From Cyanobium sp. CZS48M (GTDB taxonomy: Bacteria; Cyanobacteriota; Cyanobacteriia; PCC-6307; Cyanobiaceae), in NCBI GenBank assembly GCA_030373145.1, contig JAUCZK010000011.1, positions 1-64,000 of the forward strand: DNA of 64,000 nucleotides, written 5' to 3'. Shown here one piece after another: positions 25,095 to 33,587 of this stretch; the stretch's first letter is position 1, and every line of letters starts with the position of its first letter. Made by a program: the position numbers and the translations under genes. Below the pieces are notes generated by a model that saw only the letters and a program-made list of their open reading frames with translations, was not told the DNA's origin and did no database searches.

Positions 25095-25709
25095 ATGACC
25101 ATGGCTGAAGCAGGTGCTGCCGGAAGGGCTTCCACCAAGCGGGAGGCTCTGCTCAGCACCGCTTCGGAGCTCTTCTCCCGCCAGGGCTACCGAGCCGTGG
25201 GCATCGACACGCTCCTGGCCGAGGCCGGCGTGGCCAAGATGACCCTCTACAAGCAGTTCGGCTCAAAGGAGGAGTTGATCGCCGCCGTGCTGGAGCGCCT
25301 GGCCGGCGAGATCGGCACGTCACTCACCGCCAGGCTGGCGGCCGCCAGCGGAGGCAGCCGCGGCCGGGTTCTGGCGGTGTTCGACTGGCTGACGGACTGG
25401 GTGCGCTCACCGGCGTTCCACGGGTGTCTGTTCATCAAGGCGGCCAGTGAATACCCCGAGCCCGGTGATCGGCCCAGGCAGGCGGCCGAAGCCTTCAAGG
25501 CCGGCTGCCGCGAGCTGCTGGAGGGGCTCTGCCGCGAACTCGGCATCATCGATCCGGCCCGCCTGGCCCGGCAGCTGCATCTGCTGCTCGAAGGTGCCCT
25601 GGTGCTCAGCTTCATCGAGCACGATCCCCGGCCCGCCGGCGATGCCAGAGACGCGGCGGCAATGTTGCTCGATGCCGCCAACCGAGAGGAGCGGGAGGGC
25701 GGCGGCTGA
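25095..25709 (+). CDS. TetR/AcrR-family transcriptional regulator
   Basis: A 204-residue repressor with the classic N-terminal helix-turn-helix: REALLSTASELFSRQGYRAV, then GIDTLLAEAGVAKMTLYKQF and SKEELIAAVLE. The C-terminal ligand domain resembles the C-terminal domain of this family, with FHGCLFIKAASEYPEP. Ribosome site GGAG at 25084-25087. It is divergent from the YHS-GST-flavin oxidase operon with palindromic sites between them, so it likely represses that operon and itself until a xenobiotic or oxidant binds. Confidence 0.93.
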   Translation: MTMAEAGAAGRASTKREALLSTASELFSRQGYRAVGIDTLLAEAGVAKMTLYKQFGSKEELIAAVLERLAGEIGTSLTARLAAASGGSRGRVLAVFDWLTDWVRSPAFHGCLFIKAASEYPEPGDRPRQAAEAFKAGCRELLEGLCRELGIIDPARLARQLHLLLEGALVLSFIEHDPRPAGDARDAAAMLLDAANREEREGGG

Positions 25710-25712
25710 GAT

Positions 25713-25946
25713 TCAGTCGTTGAGCAGATCGAAGATCGCCTTCTGAAGATCCGGCGGCTCAGTCAGAGAGAGCCGCTCCCCTGGATCGATGAAAACGAAT
25801 GCCTCGTAGCGGGCAGCTGGGTCACGATGGAATCTGAGGACGTTGCGCCGACCGGGCGTCTGGAGCCAGACATCCAGTGGATTTCGAGTCGTTCGGCTGT
25901 ACTTTTGCGTGGGGTTGGGCTCAGCGGCACCCCGCCGCTGGCGACG
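25713..25946 (-). pseudogene. Remnant with the C-terminal block DLQKAIFDLLND
   Basis: An open frame of 77 codons lacking a start codon reads NPLDVWLQTPGRRNVLRFHR, DPAARYEAFVFIDPGE and ends PPDLQKAIFDLLND. A stop lies directly upstream. The last 11 residues recur in the hypothetical gene at 34192-34431, with 31 of the last 33 bases alike. Further upstream on the same strand a frame reads MVTICDDVVHHASLR and KADEWLIISSL and then stops, which may be the separated N-terminal part. Family unknown. Confidence 0.45.
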
Positions 25947-26034
25947 TCACAGCCAATCGTCAAAGTGAAGAGATGATCAGCCACTCGTCAGCCTTCTGAG
26001 AATAGTGAATTTCGGAACCAGGCCTCAGGCTTGC

Positions 26035-26172
26035 ATGGTGGACCACGTCGTCGCAGATGGTGACCATATAATAGTCAACTCAGATGCAGAGATTGTCATG
26101 TTCAGCCCAAAGAACGAACATAGTCACGTCATCAACCATATGATTGAGAAGGCAATGGCTGGCCAAATCTGA
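26035..26172 (+). CDS. Possible 45-residue peptide
   Basis: ATG 26035 opens a 45-codon frame (MVDHVVADGDHIIVNSDAEI to a TGA at 26170) in an AT-richer patch. It has no ribosome site and overlaps, antiparallel, a 35-codon frame that fits the remnant described at 25713. Included only because codon content differs from its neighbours. Confidence 0.15.
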   Translation: MVDHVVADGDHIIVNSDAEIVMFSPKNEHSHVINHMIEKAMAGQI

Positions 26173-26201
26173 ACGAGACAATGCGGTTCAGCCATCATGC
26201 A

Positions 26202-26456
26202 TCAGCCCTTCAGATCAGGAAGTGGGCCATCCAGGAGATCGTTCTGAGGAAGCCCACCTGGCTCAAGGATCACGAACGATTCGGCGATGCCCTGCTGTTG
26301 GGCCAGGTAGTCGGTGCAGGTGGATGTTCCGAGACCGTCACCACCAATGGGATTACAGAAATCATCTATGGCCATGGAGCCCGAACTGGCACAGGCCGTG
26401 AGTGAAAAGGCCAGGGCCAAAACGATGGGGGCAATGAAAGCAAAGATCACTGACAT
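26202..26456 (-). CDS. Small lipoprotein
   Basis: From ATG 26456 the 84-residue product has a signal segment FIAPIVLALAFSLTAC whose LTAC is a good lipobox, so Cys would be lipidated. The mature part of about 60 residues contains two further cysteines (DDFCNPIGG, STCTDY) and ends PLPDLKG. No family recognised; probably a surface or periplasmic membrane-anchored protein. Confidence 0.65.
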   Translation of the reverse strand: MSVIFAFIAPIVLALAFSLTACASSGSMAIDDFCNPIGGDGLGTSTCTDYLAQQQGIAESFVILEPGGLPQNDLLDGPLPDLKG

Positions 26457-26766
26457 CGGCAGAGCAGGCAAGGTTCAGATTGACGTGGTGGTCATGTCGC
26501 GGTGGACATGACATGACGCGCTGGCAGCGTCTGGGCCCCAAGAGACAGGGCTGATGATGTCAAGAACATCGCACAGCCGAATCGACTCACGAACAGGACG
26601 CACCCCCAGATTTACAAACACTTGACTCCAGACGACGAGATGTCCCGGCGGAAGTTGAACAATGGTTCACCGGGCTGGTGGTGGCAGCGGCCGTGATCGA
26701 GGGGGGCCAGTCGCATCCATGGAAAGCCTTGCTAGAGCAGGGATGACATGTTGTTGACGTGGTGTC
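26457..26766. other. Intergenic stretch upstream of exonuclease gene
   Basis: About 310 bases. No gene is supported. It must contain the promoter of the exonuclease gene, which starts at 26767 without a clear ribosome site. Confidence 0.35.
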
Positions 26767-27909
26767 ATGGCGTTGCCGGCAGGCAGCCTTATCCAGCTCA
26801 CTCCACAGGGGCTCTATTGCCCGGCAGCCGGCGCATGGATCGATCCCTGGCGGCCGGTGGCGAACGCCCTGATCACCCATGCCCACGCCGACCATGCCCG
26901 CTCGGGTTGCGGCGCCTACTGGGCAGTGGGCAGCGGCGAGGCGGTGCTGCGCCAGCGTCTGGGGGCCGGCATCACGCTCACCAACCTGGCCTATGGCGCC
27001 GAGCTGCGGATCGGCGAAGCGGTGGTGTCGTTCCACTCCGCCGGGCACGTGCTCGGCTCCGCCCAGGTGCGGCTCACGGCCGGCGGAGAAACCTGGCTGA
27101 TCAGCGGCGATTACAAACGTGACCCCGACCCCAGCTGCGCCCCGTTCGAGCCGGTGCGCGCCGATGTGCTGATCACCGAAGCCACCTTCGGCCTGCCGAT
27201 CTACCGCTGGCGGCCGGGCCGAGAGGTGACGGCCGACATCCTGCGGTGGTGGCGGGCTGCGCCGGAGCGGCCATCGCTGCTGTTCGCCTATGCCTTCGGC
27301 AAGGCGCAGCGGCTGCTGGCGGAACTGGCGGCCCTGGGGGTCGACGAGGAGGTGCTGCTGCACGGGGCCGTGCAGGCGTTGATGCCCGCCTACCGGCAGC
27401 AGGGGGTCGCCATGGTGCCCACCCGGCCCGTGAGCGAACTGCCGCGCAGCGAAAGCCTGGCGGGGAAGCTGGTGATCGCGCCCCCCTCGGCCCACCGGTC
27501 GGTGTGGATGAAGCGGTTCAAGGATCCCCAGACCGCCTTCGTGAGCGGCTGGATGGCGGTGCGCGGCGCCCGGCGGCGGCGCGGCTTCGATCGCGGCTTC
27601 AGCCTCAGTGATCACGCCGACTGGGACGGCCTAATGAACACCGTCAAGCAATCCGGCGCCCGCCAGGTGTACGTGACCCACGGCAACAGCGACGACCTGG
27701 CCCGCTACCTGCGCGATGTGGAGGGACTCGCGGCGGATCCGCTGGGACGGGCGTTCGAAGGGGAGCGTTCCGATGATGCGGAGATGGGACCACCGAAGCC
27801 GGCTGACCACGCACCCGGCGAGTTCAGCGCAGCATCAGAGGGAACCAGGGCTGGGGCTGGGCACGCCAGCTCCCACCACTGCTCTGCAGCAGAAACGGAA
27901 GTTCACTGA
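26767..27909 (+). CDS. Ligase-associated DNA exonuclease (metallo-beta-lactamase fold)
   Basis: The 380-residue product has the MBL metal motif THAHADHARSG at residues 37-47, then HSAGHVLGSAQV, LISGDYKRDPDP and a late SLSDHADWDGL, typical of beta-CASP-like nucleases. The family (ligase-associated DNA damage response exonuclease) normally lies beside an ATP-dependent ligase, an Lhr-type helicase and PdeM. Those three are at 35790-37448, 37469-40072 and 44876-45583 in this window. The last 55 residues are a low-complexity tail and may not be conserved. Confidence 0.88.
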   Translation: MALPAGSLIQLTPQGLYCPAAGAWIDPWRPVANALITHAHADHARSGCGAYWAVGSGEAVLRQRLGAGITLTNLAYGAELRIGEAVVSFHSAGHVLGSAQVRLTAGGETWLISGDYKRDPDPSCAPFEPVRADVLITEATFGLPIYRWRPGREVTADILRWWRAAPERPSLLFAYAFGKAQRLLAELAALGVDEEVLLHGAVQALMPAYRQQGVAMVPTRPVSELPRSESLAGKLVIAPPSAHRSVWMKRFKDPQTAFVSGWMAVRGARRRRGFDRGFSLSDHADWDGLMNTVKQSGARQVYVTHGNSDDLARYLRDVEGLAADPLGRAFEGERSDDAEMGPPKPADHAPGEFSAASEGTRAGAGHASSHHCSAAETEVH

Positions 27910-27980
27910 CACCGAACAGCCCCAGCAGCAGGTGCCACCGCCCTCCTGTGGCTAGGACAGGGAAGACTCAGGGCGAAGCT

Positions 27981-28110
27981 GTGAGCCGTTCCACCGTCAG
28001 CGCACGAGAGGTCATCGTCCAGTCGGCTGGGGTTGAGCTGGCAGGCAGCCTGACGCTTCCTTATCCGTCAGCCGGGCTGGAGCTGTTCGCCCACGGCAGC
28101 TGCCCACCTG
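27981..28110 (+). pseudogene. N-terminal scrap of a dienelactone-hydrolase-type protein
   Basis: The frame reads REVIVQSAGVELAGSLTLPY, SAGLELFAHGS and then degenerates to a proline/serine-rich stretch before the phosphoribosyltransferase start. This is how the dienelactone hydrolase relatives that accompany such phosphoribosyltransferases begin. The rest of the hydrolase (nucleophile Cys/Ser, Asp, His) is missing, so only the first 40 residues remain. Confidence 0.55.
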
Positions 28111-28187
28111 GCCCGCACCTGGTTTCTCCATCACCTGACCGGGGCCAGGCCCTGAAGGCTTCCCGATCCCTCACGCCCCCTCACGAC

Positions 28188-28907
28188 ATGGCTGTTCGAC
28201 CTCCTCTCTGGACCAACCGCCACCAGGCAGGTCTCGCTCTGGTGGACGCCTTCGCTGATCGCCAGGGCCGCGCTCACGACACCACCCTGCTGGCGCTGCC
28301 GAGAGGGGGAGTCCCGGTGGCGGCGGCGATGGCCTCTCGCCTTGGGCTTCCACTGGCCACCTGGTCGGTGCGCAAGGTCGCCGATCCGGCCTGGCCGGAG
28401 CTGGCGGTCGGAGCGGTGGCTGCCGGTGGGGTGGTGGTTTGGCGCAACGGGGAGGGCGCACTCCTTCGGGCGACCACCGCGACCATGCACGGTTGGCTGC
28501 GGGCGCAGGAGCAGGAACTGAGGCGCCGGCAACAGCTCTTCGGAGACCCGCCGGGTGAGCAGCTGCGAGGCCGTCATCTGATCGTGGTGGACGACGGCAT
28601 CGCCACCGGCATGACCATGAAGGCCGCCCTGCTCTCCCTCCGGAAGCTGGAGCCGGCCTCGCTGGACCTGGCGGTGCCGGTAGTCGATCGCGGCGTCGCC
28701 ACCGAGCTGAGCCAGCTGGTGGATGGCCTGGTGGCCCTGGCCCTCGTGGACGATCTCCAGGCCGTGGGTCTGTGGTATCAGCACTTCGAGCAGCTTCAGG
28801 ACGAGCAGGTTCTGGCCCTGTTGAAACAGACGGCCCCTGCACGGGACCAGATCCCGCCGGGAACATCAACACTGAGCTCCGCCCCATGCCCCGACAACCG
28901 ATCGTGA
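28188..28907 (+). CDS. Phosphoribosyltransferase-family protein
   Basis: 239 residues from ATG 28188. The PRPP-binding motif is LIVVDDGIATGMTMKA, and LLALPRGGVPVAAAMA is the typical first strand-loop of this family, in which members are often fused to or paired with dienelactone hydrolases. The true base or substrate is unknown. In this family a real nucleotide-salvage role is not proven. Its stop overlaps the start of the lipase gene by 22 bases. Confidence 0.85.
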   Translation: MAVRPPLWTNRHQAGLALVDAFADRQGRAHDTTLLALPRGGVPVAAAMASRLGLPLATWSVRKVADPAWPELAVGAVAAGGVVVWRNGEGALLRATTATMHGWLRAQEQELRRRQQLFGDPPGEQLRGRHLIVVDDGIATGMTMKAALLSLRKLEPASLDLAVPVVDRGVATELSQLVDGLVALALVDDLQAVGLWYQHFEQLQDEQVLALLKQTAPARDQIPPGTSTLSSAPCPDNRS

Positions 28908-29632
28908 TCCTCGGTGGCTTCCTGATCAGCCCTGAGGCCTACGCCCCGATGGTGGCCCGGCTCGAGCAGCTGAGCGGACAGCCGGTGAAGCTGGTGCCGG
29001 TGGGCAAGGCCGAATGGCTGCTCACCGTGTTCGCCTTCGCCTGGGCGCGGATCCTGGATCGGGTGGCCACGACCGTGGCTGAGCTGGCCGCGCACTCTCC
29101 AACCGGCCGGGTGACCCTGATCGGCCACAGCTCCGGCGGCATCATGCTGCGACTGTTCTTGGATGACGCTCCGTTCCAGGGCCGCAGCTACGACGGCAAG
29201 GCCCTGGCCGACACCCTGATGATGCTGGGCAGCCCGCACACGGCGCTGAAGGCCACGGTGTTGCGCCGGATGGTGCAGCGGCGCCTGCCCGGTTCGCCCT
29301 TCGCCGATCGGGTGAGCTACGTGTCAGTGGCGGGCGATATGGATCTCGAGAGCGCCACCCCCATGGCCCGGCGCCTGACACCTACGGCCTATCGCAACAG
29401 CACCGGTGATGCCCACGACCATGGCGACGGCCTGGTGCCGGTGGCCTCCGCCCTGCTGGAGGGCTCCACCCCGCTGGTGTTGCCGGGGGTGGCCCACGGC
29501 GGCGCCTTCGGGCCCAGCTGGTACGGCAGTCCGGAGGTGGTGGAGCGCTGGTGGGCCCTGGCTCAGGAGGCCGAGTCGAGCAGCTCCGCACAATCCGGCG
29601 CAGGGTGTCGCGGGATCGCTGAAGAACGATGA
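28886..29632 (+). CDS. Alpha/beta hydrolase (lipase-like)
   Basis: A 248-residue serine hydrolase: VILGGFLISPEAYAPM forms the first strand and oxyanion loop, GHSSGG holds the nucleophile Ser, GDGLVPVASALL the likely acid region, and GVAHGG the catalytic His. It resembles cyanobacterial and plant PGAP1-like lipases. It overlaps the phosphoribosyltransferase gene by 22 bases. The next gene, 100 bases downstream, encodes a second hydrolase fused to a protease. Confidence 0.85.
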   Translation: MPRQPIVILGGFLISPEAYAPMVARLEQLSGQPVKLVPVGKAEWLLTVFAFAWARILDRVATTVAELAAHSPTGRVTLIGHSSGGIMLRLFLDDAPFQGRSYDGKALADTLMMLGSPHTALKATVLRRMVQRRLPGSPFADRVSYVSVAGDMDLESATPMARRLTPTAYRNSTGDAHDHGDGLVPVASALLEGSTPLVLPGVAHGGAFGPSWYGSPEVVERWWALAQEAESSSSAQSGAGCRGIAEER

Positions 29633-29732
29633 CATCGCCAGCAGGCCGTGGGCGATGGGGGGCTGGGCTGGCTATGGCTGTGCAGGGGCGGCAGGACGAG
29701 CTGTACCCGGTCCGTCTCTGCTCGCTGAAGCC

Positions 29733-32066
29733 ATGGCAGCCCCGAAGAAACCCTCCGCCCGCACGGTGATCTATTGCCATGGCATCTCCAACATGCCCCC
29801 CGAGGTGGTGCTGCGCTCGGAGTGGGACCGGGCCCTGTTCGGAACCGATCAGGGGGAACGCACCCGCATGGCCTACTGGGTCGACCGGGAGCGCTATCCC
29901 GAGGCAGCGGGCTTCTCCACCCGGGCCATCGGCGATGACCGGGTCCCGTTGCCATCGCAGGCGAAGGAGCTGCTGGCCGCCTCCGTAGACGACAGCGACG
30001 CACCCGAGGAGTCGGCGGCCTTCGTGGCGGCGATGACGAAGCAACTGGAGGAGGCCGCCCAGATGGTGGCCCAGGAAGGAGCGCCGATGGGAGGGGCCGC
30101 GGCGAAGTCGATGGAAGCCAGGGGGCTGTGGAGCCCGGTGACGGCCCTGTTCACCCAGGTCTTCCTGGCTGATGTGAACGATTTCCTCTTCAACAGGGCC
30201 AAGCGCGAGCGCATGGTGCAGACGGTCAAGGACCGGGTGACCACCGGCGGTGGCCCCTTCGTGGTGATCGGCCACAGCCAGGGAAGCATGGTCACCTATC
30301 AGGCCCTGATGGAGCTCGGCGCTGAGCTGCCCGTTGATCTCTTCCTCACCATCGGCTCACCCCTGGGGCTGCCCCAGGTGACCGACGTGCTGCACAAGTG
30401 GCATGGCAAAAAGCTGCCGATTCCTGCTGGCGTCAAGCGCTGGGTGAACCTTGCCCAGGACGGCGACATTGTCTGCCTGGATCAGAGCCTGGCCGATGAG
30501 TACAGCGCCAGCGGCAAGCCCGCCGTGGTCGATGAACGGGTGAAAGGCATCGTCTGGCCGCCCAGCAAGGCCCACTCCGCCAGCCGCTATCTCTCGCGCC
30601 GCTTCACCCAGGAAACGGTGATGGGGGCAGTGGACCGCTCCCGCTTCCAGCCGGTCAGCCCGATCACCGTGGCGCGCAACCTGGCCGATTCCCTCGATGC
30701 GGACGCCACAGCGCGGGTGCCCGTGCTGATCGAGCTGATCGACCGCCCCAGGCTGATCGGCAGTTCGGCAGCGGCCCCGGGAAGGCCTGAAGATTCCATT
30801 GAGAGTGCCAGGGACAAGGTGCTGGGCTGGATCAAAGCGAACGTGCTGAAGGATCCGATCACGGCCGACACGGTTCACCTGGAGGATCAGCTGGAGCGCT
30901 ACGTGGCGGTGAATCTGACCCGCGCCGAGGTGGAAACCCTGGCCGCTTCGCTGAGCCAGCACTACGGCATCGCCTCCCCGGCGGTGTACCGGATGTTCAG
31001 CAACAGCAAGAAAAAAGCCCTGATCAGCGAGTCGATCCATACGGTGCAGGCCCGCACCGCCCAGCTGGGGTACAACGCCTATGGCCAGGGAATCACCTGG
31101 GCCGTGCTCGACACGGGCATCGACCGCCACCATCCCCATTTCCACAACCCGCTCTTCGCCCCCGGGGGAACGATCGCCGCCGAGTGGGACTGCACCGAGC
31201 GGGGGCCGGTGCTGCCCGGCAGCGGCAACGACGCCAACGGCCACGGCACCCACGTGGCCGGAGTGATCGCCGGAGGGCTGCAGGCTGTCGGCAGCCCTGA
31301 GGGGCCGGACCTGCTGGCGATGGCGCCGAAGGCCCGGCTGGTGACCTACAAGGTGCTGGCCGACAACGGCAGCGGCTACGACGCCTGGATCCTCAAGGCC
31401 ATCGACCACATCTGGACGCAGAACCAGGACGGTCGCCGGCTGGTGATCCAGGGGGTGAACCTGAGTCTGGGGGGCGCCTTCGATCCGGCCAGCTTCGGCT
31501 GCGGCGATTCGCCCCTCTGCGCCTCGCTGCTGCGGTTGGTGCGCCAGGGGGTGCTGGTGGTGCTGGCGGCAGGCAACGAGGGCAGCGGCGACATCGTGGT
31601 CGACGGCTTCAGCTCCACCCGCTCCTTCGACCTCTCGATCGGTGATCCGGCCAACCTGGAGGAGGCGATCGCCGTTGGGTCGGTGCACCCCACCCTGCCC
31701 CACCGCTACGGCACCTCGTACTTCTCCTCGCGGGGCCCCACCGCCGACGGGCGTCTGAAGCCCGACGTGGTGGGCCCTGGGGAGCGGATCCTGTCGTGCC
31801 GCAGCAGCAGCGACCCCAAACGCAGCGCCGAGCGCGACCGGGGCAAGGGCGTCGATGAGCTCTACATCGCCCTGTCGGGCACAAGCATGGCGGCGCCCCA
31901 CATCTCAGGACTGTTGGCCGCTTTCCTGTCGGTGCGCAGCGAGTTCATCGGCTACCCCGACCGGGTGAAGCAGATCCTGCTGGAGCACTGCACCGACCTC
32001 AAGCGCGACCGCTATCACCAGGGTGCGGGCCTGCCGAACCTCTCGAGGATGTTGTTGGAGACGTGA
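29733..32066 (+). CDS. Alpha/beta hydrolase-subtilisin fusion protein
   Basis: The 777-residue product has three parts. Residues 1-300 form an alpha/beta hydrolase-like domain (TVIYCHGISN; nucleophile S182 in GHSQGS). A middle region of about 100 residues, with VPVLIELIDRP and YVAVNLTRAEVETLA, looks like a subtilase propeptide. Residues about 450-777 form an S8 peptidase with D460 (LDTGID), H504 (NGHGTHVAG) and S718 (GTSMAAP), all present. No signal peptide is visible, so it may act in the cytoplasm. I chose ATG 29733 because the hydrolase fold begins directly after it; the frame extends upstream to 29406 over the lipase gene. Substrate unknown. Confidence 0.85.
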   Translation: MAAPKKPSARTVIYCHGISNMPPEVVLRSEWDRALFGTDQGERTRMAYWVDRERYPEAAGFSTRAIGDDRVPLPSQAKELLAASVDDSDAPEESAAFVAAMTKQLEEAAQMVAQEGAPMGGAAAKSMEARGLWSPVTALFTQVFLADVNDFLFNRAKRERMVQTVKDRVTTGGGPFVVIGHSQGSMVTYQALMELGAELPVDLFLTIGSPLGLPQVTDVLHKWHGKKLPIPAGVKRWVNLAQDGDIVCLDQSLADEYSASGKPAVVDERVKGIVWPPSKAHSASRYLSRRFTQETVMGAVDRSRFQPVSPITVARNLADSLDADATARVPVLIELIDRPRLIGSSAAAPGRPEDSIESARDKVLGWIKANVLKDPITADTVHLEDQLERYVAVNLTRAEVETLAASLSQHYGIASPAVYRMFSNSKKKALISESIHTVQARTAQLGYNAYGQGITWAVLDTGIDRHHPHFHNPLFAPGGTIAAEWDCTERGPVLPGSGNDANGHGTHVAGVIAGGLQAVGSPEGPDLLAMAPKARLVTYKVLADNGSGYDAWILKAIDHIWTQNQDGRRLVIQGVNLSLGGAFDPASFGCGDSPLCASLLRLVRQGVLVVLAAGNEGSGDIVVDGFSSTRSFDLSIGDPANLEEAIAVGSVHPTLPHRYGTSYFSSRGPTADGRLKPDVVGPGERILSCRSSSDPKRSAERDRGKGVDELYIALSGTSMAAPHISGLLAAFLSVRSEFIGYPDRVKQILLEHCTDLKRDRYHQGAGLPNLSRMLLET

Positions 32067-32474
32067 GGAAGAGCAGGCATCACCTGCCGAATTCAGAACA
32101 GAAGGACAAGCTTGTCCTGGTTGAGTCACCATTGATCTGCTGAATGGTTAAGCAAGGAAACCTCAATCCGTCATCATTTCAATTCTTCATTGACCCCTTC
32201 TGCACCGTAGTAGCGCCGTTCAGCAACAACTGAGCAGCAATGTGCTCAGACTGTTTGAATAAAATGCAGCCACCACAGGGGTCAAAAAACTGCATGGCCT
32301 GACGAGTATTGAACTGGGGAGGAGCAGTCGATAAGTCTACTCTATCAAATCAAGAATGTCAGAATGGCTGACTGCATAAAGTTTACTCAGCTGTCGACAG
32401 GATTCCTTTGGCTTATTTTAAGGATCGTTGGCCTGTAGATTGTTTGAACGAATAATTTCCCGGCATCTTCCTCC
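32067..32474. other. AT-rich intergenic region
   Basis: 408 bases, distinctly poorer in G and C than the genes on either side. No reading frame is supported. It contains the 16-base palindrome at 32103-32118 and presumably the promoter of the baeRF gene at 32475. Confidence 0.45.
32103..32118. repeat. Perfect 16-base palindrome
   Basis: AGGACAAG/CTTGTCCT, self-complementary, 37 bases after the protease stop codon. Without a following T-run it is a weak terminator candidate; it could be an operator. Confidence 0.5.
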
Positions 32475-33587
32475 ATGCTGCACGTCGACATCCCCACCCG
32501 CGCCGAGATCGAAGCACTGATGCTCAATCACGGCAAGGCACGCGTCAGCCTGGTTCTGCCCACCACACCGCTGACCCAGGAGGCCCAGGCCGACCGCATC
32601 GCCCTGAAAAACCTTGCTGGCGAGGCCATCGAGCAGCTCGCCGCCCACGACAAGCGTGAGGTGCTGGCCATTGAGGAGCTTCTCCACGACCTCATCGACG
32701 ACGATGACTTCTGGGAGGTGCAGGCCAACAGTCTTGCGGTCTTTGTTTCGCCGGAAGGCCTGCGCAGCTTCCGCCTGCCCAACCACCTGAAGCCGGCCGT
32801 GCAGGTCAGCGACCGCTTCCACGTCCAGCCACTGCTGCGTACGGTCACCGTGCCTCAGTCCGCCTACGTCCTGGCCCTGGCACAGAACAGTGTGCGGCTC
32901 GTGGCGGTCTCCGCCGACCTGCCGGCCGTCGAGATCAAGTTGAACGGCATGCCGAAGGATGTGGCCAGCTCGGCCAGGAAGGCTTCCATCAAGGACCGCT
33001 CGCCGAGCGGTCGTCTCCAGGGCTCCGAGGGCATGAAGGTGCGCCAGGCCCAGTACGCCCGCAAGATCGATCAGGCGCTGCGGCTGCTGCTGGTGGGCCG
33101 GGAGACCCCACTGATCCTGGCGGCCAGCGAACCGATGCAGTCGATCTACCGCGAAGTTCAGTCGTATCCGCACCTCGCACGGGCTGCAATCCTGCAGAAT
33201 CCCGAAACGCAGAGCGATGCCGACCTGGCCGCAAGTGCCCGTGCCATCCTTGACGAGCTGTTCCGGGATGAACTGGCGGAGATCCAGTCCCTTTACACAC
33301 TGCGTGCCAGTCAGGGTCGGACCACATCCGATCTGGCCCAGGCGGCCCGGGCAGCCACCTATGGCGCGATTCAACTGCTGCTGATCGACATCGACGATGT
33401 GACCCCAGGCACGATCGACGACGAAGGGACAGTGACCTTCGCCGATGGCCCCAGCGCCGAGAGCTATGGCCTCGTCGATGAAATCGCCAGCCGTGCCCTG
33501 GTGATGGGCGCCAAAGTGATGGGCGTGCGCAAGGCCGACATCCCTGGTGAAGCCAGCCTGGCGGCGATCATGCGCTACCAGTTCTGA
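32475..33587 (+). CDS. baeRF-family protein (bacterial eRF1-like)
   Basis: The 370-residue product resembles bacterial archaeo-eukaryotic release factor-like proteins: an N-terminal domain with RVSLVLPTTPLT, a middle SLAVFVSPEG and LLRTVTVPQSAYVLALAQ, then a C-terminal domain with AAGAIQLLLIDID-like (ATYGAIQLLLIDID) and EIASRALVMGAKVMGV, close to the pelota/eRF1 fold. Some members are proposed to act in ribosome rescue or under stress; none is well studied. It is a single gene after an AT-rich spacer. Confidence 0.7.
   Translation: MLHVDIPTRAEIEALMLNHGKARVSLVLPTTPLTQEAQADRIALKNLAGEAIEQLAAHDKREVLAIEELLHDLIDDDDFWEVQANSLAVFVSPEGLRSFRLPNHLKPAVQVSDRFHVQPLLRTVTVPQSAYVLALAQNSVRLVAVSADLPAVEIKLNGMPKDVASSARKASIKDRSPSGRLQGSEGMKVRQAQYARKIDQALRLLLVGRETPLILAASEPMQSIYREVQSYPHLARAAILQNPETQSDADLAASARAILDELFRDELAEIQSLYTLRASQGRTTSDLAQAARAATYGAIQLLLIDIDDVTPGTIDDEGTVTFADGPSAESYGLVDEIASRALVMGAKVMGVRKADIPGEASLAAIMRYQF

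Noticed and set aside
29406-29732. Upstream extension of the hydrolase-subtilase frame
   Set aside because: It overlaps the end of the lipase gene in another frame and has no coding sense.
30357-31901. A 514-codon minus-strand frame opposite the hydrolase-subtilase gene
   Set aside because: The plus strand encodes intact catalytic motifs. The antisense frame is a by-product of high GC at third codon positions.
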